Assembly: GCF_025938095.1 (NCBI RefSeq)
Contig: NZ_JAPCZF010000003.1
Coordinates: 124,001 to 188,000, forward strand
Source of the DNA: Novosphingobium sp. JCM 18896
GTDB lineage: Bacteria; Pseudomonadota; Alphaproteobacteria; Sphingomonadales; Sphingomonadaceae
DNA: 64,000 bases
Direction of reading: 5' to 3'
Below are positions 8,651 through 17,144 of the stretch, piece after piece (position 1 is the first letter of the stretch; the number at the start of each line of letters is the position of its first letter). Under the pieces are notes generated by a model that did no database searches, had not been told where the DNA came from, and saw only the letters and a program-made list of their open reading frames with translations. Made by a program: the position numbers and the translations under genes.

Positions 8651-8731
8651 CGTCACCCCGGCCTTGAGCCGGGGTCCCACTGTCCTTTTGCCCGCAATGA
8701 AGCGGGACCCCGGATCAAGTCCGGGGTGACG
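8651..8731. repeat. CCCCGG palindromic intergenic repeat between serC and serA
   Basis: Two hairpins in inverted arrangement: CCCCGGC / GCCGGGG, then ACCCCGG / CCGGGGT, with the outer ends CGTCACCCCGG and CCGGGGTGACG being exact inverted copies. Such bipartite REP-like elements are common in sphingomonad chromosomes. It may attenuate or stabilise the serC-serA transcript. Confidence 0.75.
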
Positions 8732-8753
8732 ACGTAGTGATTGGAATTTCAAA

Positions 8754-10337
8754 ATGACCAAGCCCAAAGTCCTCATTTCCGACAAGATGGACCCCAATGC
8801 CGCCGCGATCTTCCGCATGCGCGGCTGCGAGGTCGACGAGATCACCGGCAAGACCCCCGAAGAGCTGAAGGCGATCATCGGCCAGTACGATGGCCTGGCG
8901 ATCCGCAGCTCGACCAAGGCGACGCAGGAAATCATCGACGCCGCGACCAACCTCAAGGTCATCGGCCGCGCCGGCATCGGCGTCGACAACGTCGACATCC
9001 CGGCGGCCTCGGCCAAGGGCATCGTCGTGATGAACACGCCCTTCGGCAACTCGATCACCACCGCCGAGCACGCGATCGCGCTGATGTTCGCGCTGGCCCG
9101 CCAGCTGCCCGAGGCCGACCTGTCGACCCAGGCCGGCAAGTGGGAGAAGAACCGCTTCATGGGCGTCGAGATGACCGGCAAGACGCTGGGTCTGATCGGT
9201 GCGGGCAACATCGGCTCGATCGTTGCCGACCGCGCGCTGGGCCTGCGCATGAAGGTCGTCGCCTTCGACCCGTTCCTGTCGCCCGAGCGCGCGGTGGACA
9301 TGGGCGTCGAGAAGGTCGAGCTCGACCAGCTGCTCGAGCGTGCGGACTTCATCACCTTGCACACGCCGCTGACCGACCAGACGCGCAACATCCTGTCGAA
9401 GGAAAACCTCGCCAAGACCAAGAAGGGCGTGCGCATCGTCAACTGCGCGCGTGGTGGTCTGATCGACGAGGACGCGCTGAAGGCCGCGCTCGATTCGGGC
9501 CACGTCGCCGGCGCTGCGCTCGACGTGTTCGTCACCGAGCCCGCCAAGGAGCACCCGCTGTTCGGCACGCCCAACTTCGTGGCGACGCCGCACCTCGGCG
9601 CCTCGACCAACGAGGCCCAGGTCAACGTCGCGCTGCAGGTGGCCGAGCAGATGGCCGACTACCTGGTCAACGGCGGCGTCACCAACGCGCTCAACATGCC
9701 GAGCCTGAGCGCCGAGGAAGCTCCGAAGCTCAAGCCCTACATGGCCCTGGCCGAGAAGCTGGGTTCGCTGGTCGGTCAGCTGACCACGGGTTCGATCCCG
9801 CGCATCTCGATCCACACCGAGGGTGCCGCGACCGAGCTCAACATCAAGCCGATCACCGCGGCCGTGCTCGCCGGCTTCCTGCGCGTCCAGTCGGACAGCG
9901 TGAACATGGTCAACGCGCCGTTCCTCGCCAAGGAGCGCGGCATGGAAGTGCGCGAGATCAAGACCGAGCGCGAGGGTGACTACCACACGCTGATCCGCGT
10001 CTCGGTGAAGACCGAGGCGGGCGAGCGTTCGGTCGCCGGCACGCTGTTCAGCAACAGCGAACCGCGCCTGGTCGAACTGTTCGGCATCAAGGTCGAGGCC
10101 GAGCTGGCCGGTTCGATGATGTACATCGTCAACGAGGACGCGCCGGGCTTCATCGGCCGCGTCGGTACCCTGCTGGGCGAGAACGCGATCAACATCGGCA
10201 CGTTCAACCTCGGTCGCCGCGAAGCCGGCGGCGAGGCGGTGCTGCTGCTGTCGGTCGACAGCCCCGTGTCGCAGGACGTGCTCGACAAGGCTTGCTCGCT
10301 GCCGGGCGTCAAGCGCGTCAAGGCGCTGTCGTTCTGA
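8754..10337 (+). CDS. serA: D-3-phosphoglycerate dehydrogenase
   Basis: Oxidises 3-phosphoglycerate with NAD, the first committed step of serine synthesis. At 527 residues it is the long form: substrate-binding domain, NAD domain with LGLIGAGNIGS near residue 148, the arginine motif VNCARGGLIDE, the catalytic histidine in TPHLGASTNEAQ, an intervening domain (VGQLTTGSIPRI) and a C-terminal ACT domain (MMYIVNEDAPGFIGRVGTLLGE) that usually binds serine for feedback inhibition. It lies downstream of serC with a palindromic repeat between them. Confidence 0.97.
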   Translation: MTKPKVLISDKMDPNAAAIFRMRGCEVDEITGKTPEELKAIIGQYDGLAIRSSTKATQEIIDAATNLKVIGRAGIGVDNVDIPAASAKGIVVMNTPFGNSITTAEHAIALMFALARQLPEADLSTQAGKWEKNRFMGVEMTGKTLGLIGAGNIGSIVADRALGLRMKVVAFDPFLSPERAVDMGVEKVELDQLLERADFITLHTPLTDQTRNILSKENLAKTKKGVRIVNCARGGLIDEDALKAALDSGHVAGAALDVFVTEPAKEHPLFGTPNFVATPHLGASTNEAQVNVALQVAEQMADYLVNGGVTNALNMPSLSAEEAPKLKPYMALAEKLGSLVGQLTTGSIPRISIHTEGAATELNIKPITAAVLAGFLRVQSDSVNMVNAPFLAKERGMEVREIKTEREGDYHTLIRVSVKTEAGERSVAGTLFSNSEPRLVELFGIKVEAELAGSMMYIVNEDAPGFIGRVGTLLGENAINIGTFNLGRREAGGEAVLLLSVDSPVSQDVLDKACSLPGVKRVKALSF

Positions 10338-10344
10338 TTGGTAT

Positions 10345-10370
10345 GTCGTCCCGGCTTTCGCCGGGGCGAC
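10345..10370. terminator. Long perfect hairpin after serA
   Basis: GTCGTCCCGGC pairs with GCCGGGGCGAC over 11 base pairs (one wobble), TTTC loop. No T-run follows. It resembles half of the CCCCGG repeat at 8651 and may be a solo copy. Confidence 0.5.
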
Positions 10371-10393
10371 GTTCCCGCTAAGGCGCGCGCACG

Positions 10394-11518
10394 ATGGAAG
10401 ACACCGACCGCGATCTGCTGCCCGAGGGGCTCGAGGACCGGCTGCCGCGCAGTGCCGCGGTGGCAGCACGCGCGACGCGCGCCGCGATCGACGTGCTCGA
10501 GAGCCATGGCTACGATCGCGTGCAGCCGCCTTCGATCGAATTCGAGAAATCGCTGGCGAGCCGCATGGAAGGCGTGCAGCCGCGCCGCATGTTCCGCTTC
10601 GTCGATCCGGCGAGCCTGCGCACCCTGGCGCTGCGGTCGGACATCACCCCGCAGGTCGGCCGCATCGCCGCGACCAGCCTGGCCGGCGCCGCGCGGCCGC
10701 TGCGGCTGTGCTATGCGGGGCAGGTCGTCACGATCAAGGGCGATGGGCTCGATCCCACGCGCGAGCGCCTGCAGCTCGGCGCCGAGCTGATCGGCAGCGA
10801 CTCGGTCGCCGCCGCGGCCGAGCAGGTCGCCATCGCGATCGAGACCCTGGCGGCCGCGGGCGCGCGCGGCGTGTCGGTCGACTTCACCTTGCCCGATCTC
10901 GTCGACACCCTGGCCGAGAAGGCACTGCCGCTGCCGGCGGACCGGATCGAGGCAGTTCGCCGCGAGCTCGATGCCAAGGATGCCGGTGGCTTGGTTGCTG
11001 CCGGGGGCGAGGCCTATCTGCCGCTGCTGACCGCGATCGGTCCGTTCGACACCGCGATCGAGCGCCTCGCGGCGATCGATGCCGGCGGTGCCCTCGCCAG
11101 CCGCATCGCGGGCCTGCGCGAGATCGCCGCGCGCGTCTCGGGCCTCGCGCGGGTCACGCTCGATCCCTCCGAGCGTCACGGTTTCGAATACCAGTCGTGG
11201 TTCGGCTTCACGATCTATGCCGAGGGCGTCTCGGGCGTGCTCGGCCGTGGCGGCACCTATCGCATCCTGACCAAGCACGCGGGGCAGGACGAAGCCGCGA
11301 CCGGTTTCTCGCTCTATCCCGATCCGCTGATTGACGCGCTCGCTGCGATCGAGCCGCCGCGCGACACGCTGTTCCTGCCGCTCGGCCACGACGTCGCGGC
11401 GGCGGCTCGCCTGCGGGCGATCGGCTGGCGCACCGTCGCGGCGCTGGGCGAGGGCGACGATGCCCGCGCGCTCGGCTGCACGCATCGCCTCAGCGGTAGC
11501 GAGGCCATCGCGCTCTAG
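10394..11518 (+). CDS. hisZ: ATP phosphoribosyltransferase regulatory subunit
   Basis: HisZ is the class-II histidyl-tRNA-synthetase-like partner of short-form HisG and is needed for the first step of histidine synthesis. The 374-residue protein shows the HisRS-like pattern LPEGLEDRLPRSAAVAA at the start, RMFRFVDPASLRTLALRSDITPQVGR (motif 2 region), and late GRGGTYR and TGFSLYPDPL. It lacks the anticodon-binding domain of a true HisRS. hisG is not in the window. In related genomes hisZ often sits directly before purA; here three extra genes lie between. Confidence 0.93.
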   Translation: MEDTDRDLLPEGLEDRLPRSAAVAARATRAAIDVLESHGYDRVQPPSIEFEKSLASRMEGVQPRRMFRFVDPASLRTLALRSDITPQVGRIAATSLAGAARPLRLCYAGQVVTIKGDGLDPTRERLQLGAELIGSDSVAAAAEQVAIAIETLAAAGARGVSVDFTLPDLVDTLAEKALPLPADRIEAVRRELDAKDAGGLVAAGGEAYLPLLTAIGPFDTAIERLAAIDAGGALASRIAGLREIAARVSGLARVTLDPSERHGFEYQSWFGFTIYAEGVSGVLGRGGTYRILTKHAGQDEAATGFSLYPDPLIDALAAIEPPRDTLFLPLGHDVAAAARLRAIGWRTVAALGEGDDARALGCTHRLSGSEAIAL

Positions 11519-11576
11519 GCGCGCCCATTTTCCGATCCCGCTGCTTTACCTCCCGCGTCGCATCGGCTACATCGAT

Positions 11577-11595
11577 CTGAGAACATTGTTCTCAG
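11577..11595. promoter_or_regulatory. Perfect 19-bp palindrome, candidate operator
   Basis: CTGAGAAC-ATT-GTTCTCAG, eight-base arms, ending 21 bases before the GNAT start codon. No T-run follows, so it reads as a TetR-type operator rather than a terminator. Its core AGAAC-N3-GTTCT recurs at 54163-54175. Confidence 0.5.
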
Positions 11596-11616
11596 ACGAG
11601 CTTTGGGAGAGGCTTG

Positions 11617-12213
11617 ATGCAAACCACGATGACCCGCGCTGAAGCGGGCGACGCCGACGTGATGGTGCGATCGTTCTGCGAGGCTTTCGCCGACGATCCC
11701 GGTCTGGCCTGGATCTGGCCCGACCGCGCGGATCGGATTTCGCGCCTGCCCTATTTCTTCGAACCGATCGTCGGCGGCACCTTGCTGCAGGGCGTGGCGC
11801 TGCGCTCGGAGGCCAGCGACGCGGTCTCGCTCTGGCGTCTGCCCGGGCGCATCCATCCCGAGCCGCACGAGATGGCGCCCTGGCACACCGCCATGGCGCG
11901 TGCCTTCAGCGCGGGTGGCGAACGCTCGCAGCTGATGGGGGCGACCTTAAAGGCGCACCAGCCGGTCGATTTCGACTGGTGGTATCTGCAATTCATCGGC
12001 GTGCGCCCTGCGGCGCAGGGTACGGGACTGGGCGGAGCGATCGTGCGCGGCGGGCTCGCGCTCGCCGAGGCGGCGGGCATGCCCGTCTACGTCGAGGTGA
12101 TGAACCCCGACAATCTCGGCTACTACCGGCATGTCGGCTTCCAGGTGATCGACGAGTTCGACATCCCCGACGACGGACCGCATGTCTGGGGCATGCTCTG
12201 GGGGCAGCCATGA
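11617..12213 (+). CDS. GNAT family N-acetyltransferase
   Basis: A 198-residue acetyl-CoA-dependent acyltransferase. Acetyl-CoA binding motif A is IGVRPAAQGTGLGGAIVRGGL near residue 130, followed by VYVEVMNPDNLGYYRHVGFQV, the usual motif B region. Substrate is unknown; family members acetylate small amines, antibiotics or proteins. The ATG at 11617 is favoured over the TTG three bases upstream, with GGGAGAGG ahead. Its stop overlaps the next start (ATGA), pairing it with the SnoaL-like gene. Confidence 0.85.
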   Translation: MQTTMTRAEAGDADVMVRSFCEAFADDPGLAWIWPDRADRISRLPYFFEPIVGGTLLQGVALRSEASDAVSLWRLPGRIHPEPHEMAPWHTAMARAFSAGGERSQLMGATLKAHQPVDFDWWYLQFIGVRPAAQGTGLGGAIVRGGLALAEAAGMPVYVEVMNPDNLGYYRHVGFQVIDEFDIPDDGPHVWGMLWGQP

Positions 12214-12611
12214 CCGGGCGCGCGGAGATCGTCGCTGCGATCGAAGCCTATTGCCGCGCGCAGTCCGAGCAGGACGCCGCGGCCTGGGCCGGGCTCTATG
12301 CCGAGGACGTGGTCTACGAGGACCCCGTCGGCATCCGCCAGGTGCAGGGCAAGGACCAGGTCGTCGGGCCGATCTGGAACGACATCGTCCGCAACCAGGT
12401 GCGGATCTGGCTGACCGACACGGTGATCGTCTGCGGCAGCGAGGCCCTGGCGATCATGGCCTGCGAGATGGGCCCGCCCGAGCGGCGCCAGCGCCTCGCG
12501 CCGATCGTCGACCAGTTCCGCTTCGATGCCGCGGGCCGGATCGTCTCGGTGCGCGGGTTCTACAACCTGCCCGAGCGGCCGGGCGCGGTCAGCGGGCAAA
12601 CACCCGCTTGA
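12210..12611 (+). CDS. SnoaL/NTF2-like fold protein
   Basis: A 133-residue cone-shaped alpha+beta barrel protein: YCRAQSEQDAAAWAGLYAEDVVYEDPVG is the typical opening of the SnoaL_2 family. Such proteins act as small isomerases, cyclases or hydrolases, or as binding modules; the residues here do not settle which. It is translated from an ATGA overlap with the GNAT gene. Its 3' end overlaps the convergent esterase gene by 23 bases. Confidence 0.75.
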   Translation: MTGRAEIVAAIEAYCRAQSEQDAAAWAGLYAEDVVYEDPVGIRQVQGKDQVVGPIWNDIVRNQVRIWLTDTVIVCGSEALAIMACEMGPPERRQRLAPIVDQFRFDAAGRIVSVRGFYNLPERPGAVSGQTPA

Positions 12612-13494
12612 GCCAGGCGTCGACCACGGGCGTCGCGGCATAGGCGGGATCGCCGAGCCGGCGGTTGATCTCCATGTGGCCGCGAAGGCCGGTACCGGGG
12701 AAGGCCTGAACCTCGACCTCGGTCCCGGCCGTGCGCAGCGCCGTGGCGAGGCCTTGCGTCTGCCTCGTACCGTCGTCGCGTTCGACATGCAGCAGCAGGA
12801 AACGCGGCGCATTGGGCGTTCCGGCGTGGAGCGTCGGCGAGAGCCGGCGCTGGCGCTCGGCCTCGGTGCCGAAGGCCTGCTGATAGGTGGCCTGCATGAA
12901 CCGGCCGGCCTCGGCCATTTGTGCGGGGACGTCGTAGGCGGCGCCGTCGATCGGGATCACGCCCGCAAGGTCGGCGAAGGAAAGGCCGGCGGCGCGCAGA
13001 TAGCGCTCGTCGGTGCCGACCAGCGCGACCAGGTGCGCGCCCGCGCTGTGGCCCATCAGCACGACGCGGCGGCGATCGATGCCGAGCGCGGCGGCCTGGT
13101 CTAGCACGGCCTTCAGCGCTTGGGCGACGTCCTGCGCCTGCTGCTCGACCGTGGCCTCGGGGACGAGGCGATAGTCGATCGAGGCGAAGGCATAGCCGGC
13201 TTCGGGATAGTGCGTCGCCTTGGCGCGGCCGGTGGCGTTGTCCTTGCTGCCGCGCTGCCAGCCGCCGCCGTGGACGAAGAGCACCAGCGGCGCCGGCCCG
13301 GTAACGCCCTTCGCGCGCCACAGGTCGAGCTTCTGCTGCGGATCGCTGCCATAGGTGAGCGTGCGATCGGCCGGGACGGCGACCCCGGCGCTGGCCGCCT
13401 CGCCGCGCAGGAGTCGGTCGCGCAGGCGCTGCGCGTCGGCCGGGACGGAACTCGCCACCAGCGCCAGAAGGGCTACGGTCAGGGTCTTGTTCAT
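12589..13494 (-). CDS. Secreted alpha/beta-hydrolase esterase (hormone-sensitive-lipase-like)
   Basis: A 301-residue esterase. A signal peptide covers about residues 1-21 (LVASSVPADAQ). The oxyanion motif is LFVHGGGWQRGS, the nucleophile elbow is MGHSAGAHL, a likely acid is in HVERDDGTRQ, and the catalytic histidine is probably in LRGHMEINRRLG. It should hydrolyse short-chain esters in the periplasm. Transcribed alone, leftward, with its tail overlapping the SnoaL gene from the other side. Confidence 0.87.
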   Translation of the reverse strand: MNKTLTVALLALVASSVPADAQRLRDRLLRGEAASAGVAVPADRTLTYGSDPQQKLDLWRAKGVTGPAPLVLFVHGGGWQRGSKDNATGRAKATHYPEAGYAFASIDYRLVPEATVEQQAQDVAQALKAVLDQAAALGIDRRRVVLMGHSAGAHLVALVGTDERYLRAAGLSFADLAGVIPIDGAAYDVPAQMAEAGRFMQATYQQAFGTEAERQRRLSPTLHAGTPNAPRFLLLHVERDDGTRQTQGLATALRTAGTEVEVQAFPGTGLRGHMEINRRLGDPAYAATPVVDAWLKRVFAR

Positions 13495-13710
13495 GCGTTC
13501 ACTCCCGCTTGCGCGCCCAATTGCACACAGGCTGCCCTAACCGGCGATGAACTGTCCGGCCTGGTGCCGGCTTTGGACCTTGACGCTGCGAACTGTCACA
13601 AGTAGGCCGCGCCCCGCATTGGGGCCAGAAGGCCCGCCTGTCCCATCCCGGCGTCGAGTCCTGTCGAAGGGCGCTTGCGGATTTTCCTGGCAGGGTGGAG
13701 GACTCTATCC

Positions 13711-15000
13711 ATGGCTAACGTAACCGTGATCGGCGCCCAGTGGGGCGACGAGGGCAAAGGCAAGATCGTCGACTGGCTGGCCAGCCGCGCCGACGCCGTC
13801 GTCCGTTTCCAGGGCGGCCACAACGCCGGCCACACGCTCGTCGTCGGCGAGCAGGTCTACAAGCTGAGCCTGCTGCCCTCGGGCATCGTGCGCGGCACGC
13901 TGTCGATCATCGGCAACGGTGTGGTGCTCGATCCCTGGCACCTCAAGAGCGAGATCGCCAAGCTCGAAGGCCAGGGCGTCAAGATCACCCGCGAGAACTT
14001 CGCGATCGCCGACAACTGCCCGCTGATCCTGCCGATCCACGGCGAGCTCGACGTGATGCGCGAGAACGCCGCCGGCGCCGGCAAGATCGGCACGACCGGC
14101 CGCGGCATCGGCCCTGCCTATGAGGACAAGGTCGGCCGCCGCGCGATCCGCGTCTGCGACCTCGCCCACCTCGACGCGCTCGACGCGCAGCTCGATCGCC
14201 TCTGCGCGCACCACGACGCGCTGCGCGCCGGCTTCGGCCAGCCGCCGGTCGATCGCCAGGCGCTGCTCGACGCGCTGCGCGAGATCGCGCCGTCGGTGCT
14301 GCAATATGCCGAGCCGGTCTGGAGCCGCCTCAACACCGTGCGCAAGGCCGGCGCGCGCATCCTGTTCGAGGGCGCGCAGGGCGTGCTGCTCGACGTCGAT
14401 CACGGCACCTATCCCTTCGTCACCAGCTCGAACACGGTCAGCGGCACCGCCGCCTCGGGCTCGGGCCTCGGCCCGTCGTCGACCGGCTTCGTGCTCGGTA
14501 TCGTCAAGGCCTATACCACGCGCGTCGGCTCGGGCCCGTTCCCGACCGAGCTCGAGGACGAGACCGGCCAGCGCCTCGGCGAGCGCGGCCACGAGTTCGG
14601 CACGGTCACCGGTCGCAAGCGCCGCTGCGGCTGGTTCGACGCGGTGCTGGTGCGCCAGTCCTGCGCGATCTCGGGCGTGACCGGCATCGCCCTGACCAAG
14701 CTCGACGTGCTCGACGGCTTCGAGACGGTGAAGATCTGCACCGGCTATCGCCTCAACGGCAAGGTGCTCGACTACTTCCCGAGCCATGCGGCCGATCAGG
14801 CCAACGTCGAGCCGATCTACGAGGAAATGGAAGGCTGGCAGGGCACCACCGCCGGCGCCCGTTCCTGGGCCGATCTGCCCGCGCAGGCGATCAAGTACAT
14901 CCAACGCGTGCAGGAACTGATCCAGACCCCGGTCGCGCTGGTTTCGACCAGCCCCGAGCGCGAGGACACGATCCTCGTGCGCGATCCCTTCGTGGATTGA
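13711..15000 (+). CDS. purA: Adenylosuccinate synthetase
   Basis: Joins IMP and aspartate using GTP, the first step from IMP to AMP. The 429-residue protein opens with the family signature [19 protein letters not shown], continues with [30 protein letters not shown], and has the late GTP-site segments [12 protein letters not shown] and [10 protein letters not shown]. The ATG at 13711 gives the canonical N-terminus; the frame extends 12 codons further without reason. The next gene begins four bases after its stop. Confidence 0.97.
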   Translation: MANVTVIGAQWGDEGKGKIVDWLASRADAVVRFQGGHNAGHTLVVGEQVYKLSLLPSGIVRGTLSIIGNGVVLDPWHLKSEIAKLEGQGVKITRENFAIADNCPLILPIHGELDVMRENAAGAGKIGTTGRGIGPAYEDKVGRRAIRVCDLAHLDALDAQLDRLCAHHDALRAGFGQPPVDRQALLDALREIAPSVLQYAEPVWSRLNTVRKAGARILFEGAQGVLLDVDHGTYPFVTSSNTVSGTAASGSGLGPSSTGFVLGIVKAYTTRVGSGPFPTELEDETGQRLGERGHEFGTVTGRKRRCGWFDAVLVRQSCAISGVTGIALTKLDVLDGFETVKICTGYRLNGKVLDYFPSHAADQANVEPIYEEMEGWQGTTAGARSWADLPAQAIKYIQRVQELIQTPVALVSTSPEREDTILVRDPFVD

Positions 15001-15004
15001 TGCG

Positions 15005-15514
15005 ATGAAGGCGCTCCGCCTCGCTGCGATCGGTTTCAGCTTGCTGACCGGCGCGGCGGGGGCGGAGGTGCCGCTGCAACTGCCGACGATCGAGCAGGTC
15101 GTCGTGCGCAAGGCCGCGCGGGTGATCGAGCTCTATGCCGGCGGCCGGCTCGTCCACACGATCGAGGGCATCCAGCTCGGCGACGCGCCCTCGGGCCACA
15201 AGCGCTTCCAGGGCGACGAGCGCACCCCCGAGGGTCGCTATACGATCGACTACGGCAACCGGAACAGCAGCTACTACCTGTCGCTGCACATCTCCTACCC
15301 GAACGCGGCCGACGTCGCTTATGCCAGAGCCAGAGGCCGCAGCCCCGGCGGGCTCATCTTCATCCACGGCCAGCCCAACGACTGGGCGGGAGGGGGAAAC
15401 GGCGCCCGCGTGCCCGGCGACTGGACCGACGGCTGCATCGCGGTCAGCGACGACGAGATCGAAGTGCTGTGGAGCGCGGTGCCCGATGGCACCGTGATCG
15501 ACATCCTACCCTGA
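15005..15514 (+). CDS. L,D-transpeptidase (YkuD domain)
   Basis: A 169-residue exported protein with a signal peptide (about residues 1-20, ending AAGAEV). The YkuD catalytic motif is IHGQPN (His121) followed by GDWTDGCIAVSDDEIE, with nucleophile Cys144. These enzymes make 3-3 peptidoglycan crosslinks or attach lipoproteins to the wall. PTPEGRY-like and YYLSLHISYPN segments also fit the fold. It is close behind purA and probably shares its transcript. Confidence 0.9.
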   Translation: MKALRLAAIGFSLLTGAAGAEVPLQLPTIEQVVVRKAARVIELYAGGRLVHTIEGIQLGDAPSGHKRFQGDERTPEGRYTIDYGNRNSSYYLSLHISYPNAADVAYARARGRSPGGLIFIHGQPNDWAGGGNGARVPGDWTDGCIAVSDDEIEVLWSAVPDGTVIDILP

Positions 15515-15519
15515 CGCAC

Positions 15520-15573
15520 AAAGTGACAAAGGTGACGAAAGTGACAGCGGCCTGAGCGAAAAACTGTCACTTT
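15520..15573. other. Short tandem AAAGTGAC-type repeats plus 10-bp inverted repeat
   Basis: Three near-identical units (AAAGTGAC, AAAGGTGAC, GAAAGTGAC) lie in tandem at 15520-15545. The last forms a perfect inverted repeat AAAGTGACAG (15538-15547) / CTGTCACTTT (15564-15573) ending in TTT. It can act as a terminator for purA and its neighbour; the direct repeats are unexplained. Confidence 0.5.
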
Positions 15574-15652
15574 ATGCGGGCCGTTGCGGCCAGCCGGCAC
15601 ATCCTGCCGAAAGCGCGCAGGGTAGGAAAGCGGCGTTTCCGCCAGACCCCCG

Positions 15653-15820
15653 TCAGAAATCGACCGCGATGCCGTTCCTGACCCAGTCGCCATAGCGGGT
15701 AGGCGCGAGACCGTCGGGATCGTCCCCGGTCTTCGGCTTCTCGGGCACGGGGGCGGGCTCGTTGGTCCAGTTCGCGGGCTTCACGAAGCCTTCGGGGCGT
15801 TTGGTCGCTCGCTCGGTCAT
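15653..15820 (-). CDS. DUF1674 family small protein (succinate dehydrogenase assembly factor 4-like)
   Basis: A 55-residue protein ending in PTRYGDWVRNGIAVDF, the hallmark of DUF1674, whose eukaryotic relatives (SDHAF4) help assemble flavinylated SdhA. The upstream part is Pro/Lys-rich and probably disordered. Start is uncertain: ATGs at 15820, 15829 and 15862 are in frame and none has a clear ribosome-binding site. It lies divergent from rsmB. Confidence 0.72.
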   Translation of the reverse strand: MTERATKRPEGFVKPANWTNEPAPVPEKPKTGDDPDGLAPTRYGDWVRNGIAVDF

Positions 15821-15874
15821 GCGCCCCATGTGGGACGACTGGCCCCGCGATGCAATCTGCATTAGGGGCCAGCG

Positions 15875-17101
15875 ATGGATATTCCCGGATTACCGGCGCG
15901 CGCCGCCGCGCTCCGTCTGCTCGATGCCGTCCTGCGCCGCGGCGAGACGCTCGATCAGGCGACGCACAACGCCCTGCAGAACGTGCGGGCCGATGCCGAT
16001 CGCGCGCTGGCCCGTGCGATTACGGCCGAGACGCTGCGCTGGCTGACCGATATCGATGCGCTGATCGACAGCGCCACCCAGCAGGTCCTGCCCGAAGATG
16101 CCAAGCCGCGCGCCGTGCTGCGGTTGATGCTGGCGCAGTGGCTGCGGCTGGATACGCCGCCGCACGCGATCATCGCGACGGCGCTGCCCCTGCTGTCGGG
16201 CGGCCCGAAGCGGCTGGCGCACGGCGTGTTCTCGACCTTGAACAAGCGCGGTGTGCGCCTGCCCGACGCGCCGACCTTGCCGGCGCGCGTGGTCGAGCGC
16301 TGGCGCGCGCGGGCACCGGCGATCGCCGCTGCCTTGGGCGAGCCGCCGCCGCTCGACCTGACTTTGCGCGATCCTGCCGAGACCGAACAATGGGCCGAGC
16401 GTCTCGGCGGCGTGTCGCTGATGCCCGGCCATCTGCGCCTGCCGCGCGGCGAGGCGATCGAGAACCTCGACGGTTTCGCGGATGGTGCCTGGTGGGTGCA
16501 GGATCTCGCGGCCGGACTGCCTGCGCGCGTGCTCGGTGCCGGCGAGGGACGCCGCGCGCTCGATCTGTGCGCCGCACCGGGCGGGAAGACGCTCCAGCTT
16601 GCGGCGGCGGGCTGGCAGGTCACTGCGCTCGACATCAGCGCCAAGCGGCTCGAACGGCTGCGCCAGAATCTCGATCGCACGGGTCTGACCGCGGAGATCG
16701 TCGCCGCCGATGCGCTCAAGTGGGAGCCAGAGGCGAAGTTCGACGCCGTGCTGCTCGACGCGCCGTGCACCGCGACGGGCACCTGCCGCCGCCATCCCGA
16801 CGTGCTCCACCGCATCGGTCCGCGTCAGATCGCCGAGATGGCCGAACTCCAGGCCGCGCTGCTTGCACGCGCCGCCGGCTGGCTCGATCCCGGCGGGCGG
16901 CTGGTCTATGCGGTCTGTTCGCTCGAACGCGAGGAAGGCGAAGAACGCGCCGCCGAGGTCACGCTGACACGAGACCCGATCGAGCTGCCCGGTTTCGCCA
17001 GCACGCCCGAAGGCTGGCTGCGCACCGATCCCGGCATGGCCGCCAATGGTTTGGCTGGCGGGGGCATGGATGGCTTCTTCGTGGGAGCTTGGCGCGCCTG
17101 A
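15875..17101 (+). CDS. rsmB: 16S rRNA m5C967 methyltransferase, RsmB/Sun family
   Basis: A 408-residue RNA methyltransferase. Residues 1-130 form the NusB-like RNA-binding domain. The catalytic domain has the SAM motif ALDLCAAPGGKT, the cysteine motif VLLDAPCTATGTCRRHPD and the second cysteine in VYAVCSLEREEGEE, so both catalytic cysteines of m5C enzymes are present. The C-terminus ends in GGMDGFFVGAW as usual. Its closeness to purA and to a DUF1674 gene suggests a housekeeping neighbourhood. Confidence 0.95.
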   Translation: MDIPGLPARAAALRLLDAVLRRGETLDQATHNALQNVRADADRALARAITAETLRWLTDIDALIDSATQQVLPEDAKPRAVLRLMLAQWLRLDTPPHAIIATALPLLSGGPKRLAHGVFSTLNKRGVRLPDAPTLPARVVERWRARAPAIAAALGEPPPLDLTLRDPAETEQWAERLGGVSLMPGHLRLPRGEAIENLDGFADGAWWVQDLAAGLPARVLGAGEGRRALDLCAAPGGKTLQLAAAGWQVTALDISAKRLERLRQNLDRTGLTAEIVAADALKWEPEAKFDAVLLDAPCTATGTCRRHPDVLHRIGPRQIAEMAELQAALLARAAGWLDPGGRLVYAVCSLEREEGEERAAEVTLTRDPIELPGFASTPEGWLRTDPGMAANGLAGGGMDGFFVGAWRA

Positions 17102-17144
17102 TCGCCGCCCGCCATAGTCGGCCCGCACAAGACGGGAGATGCGG

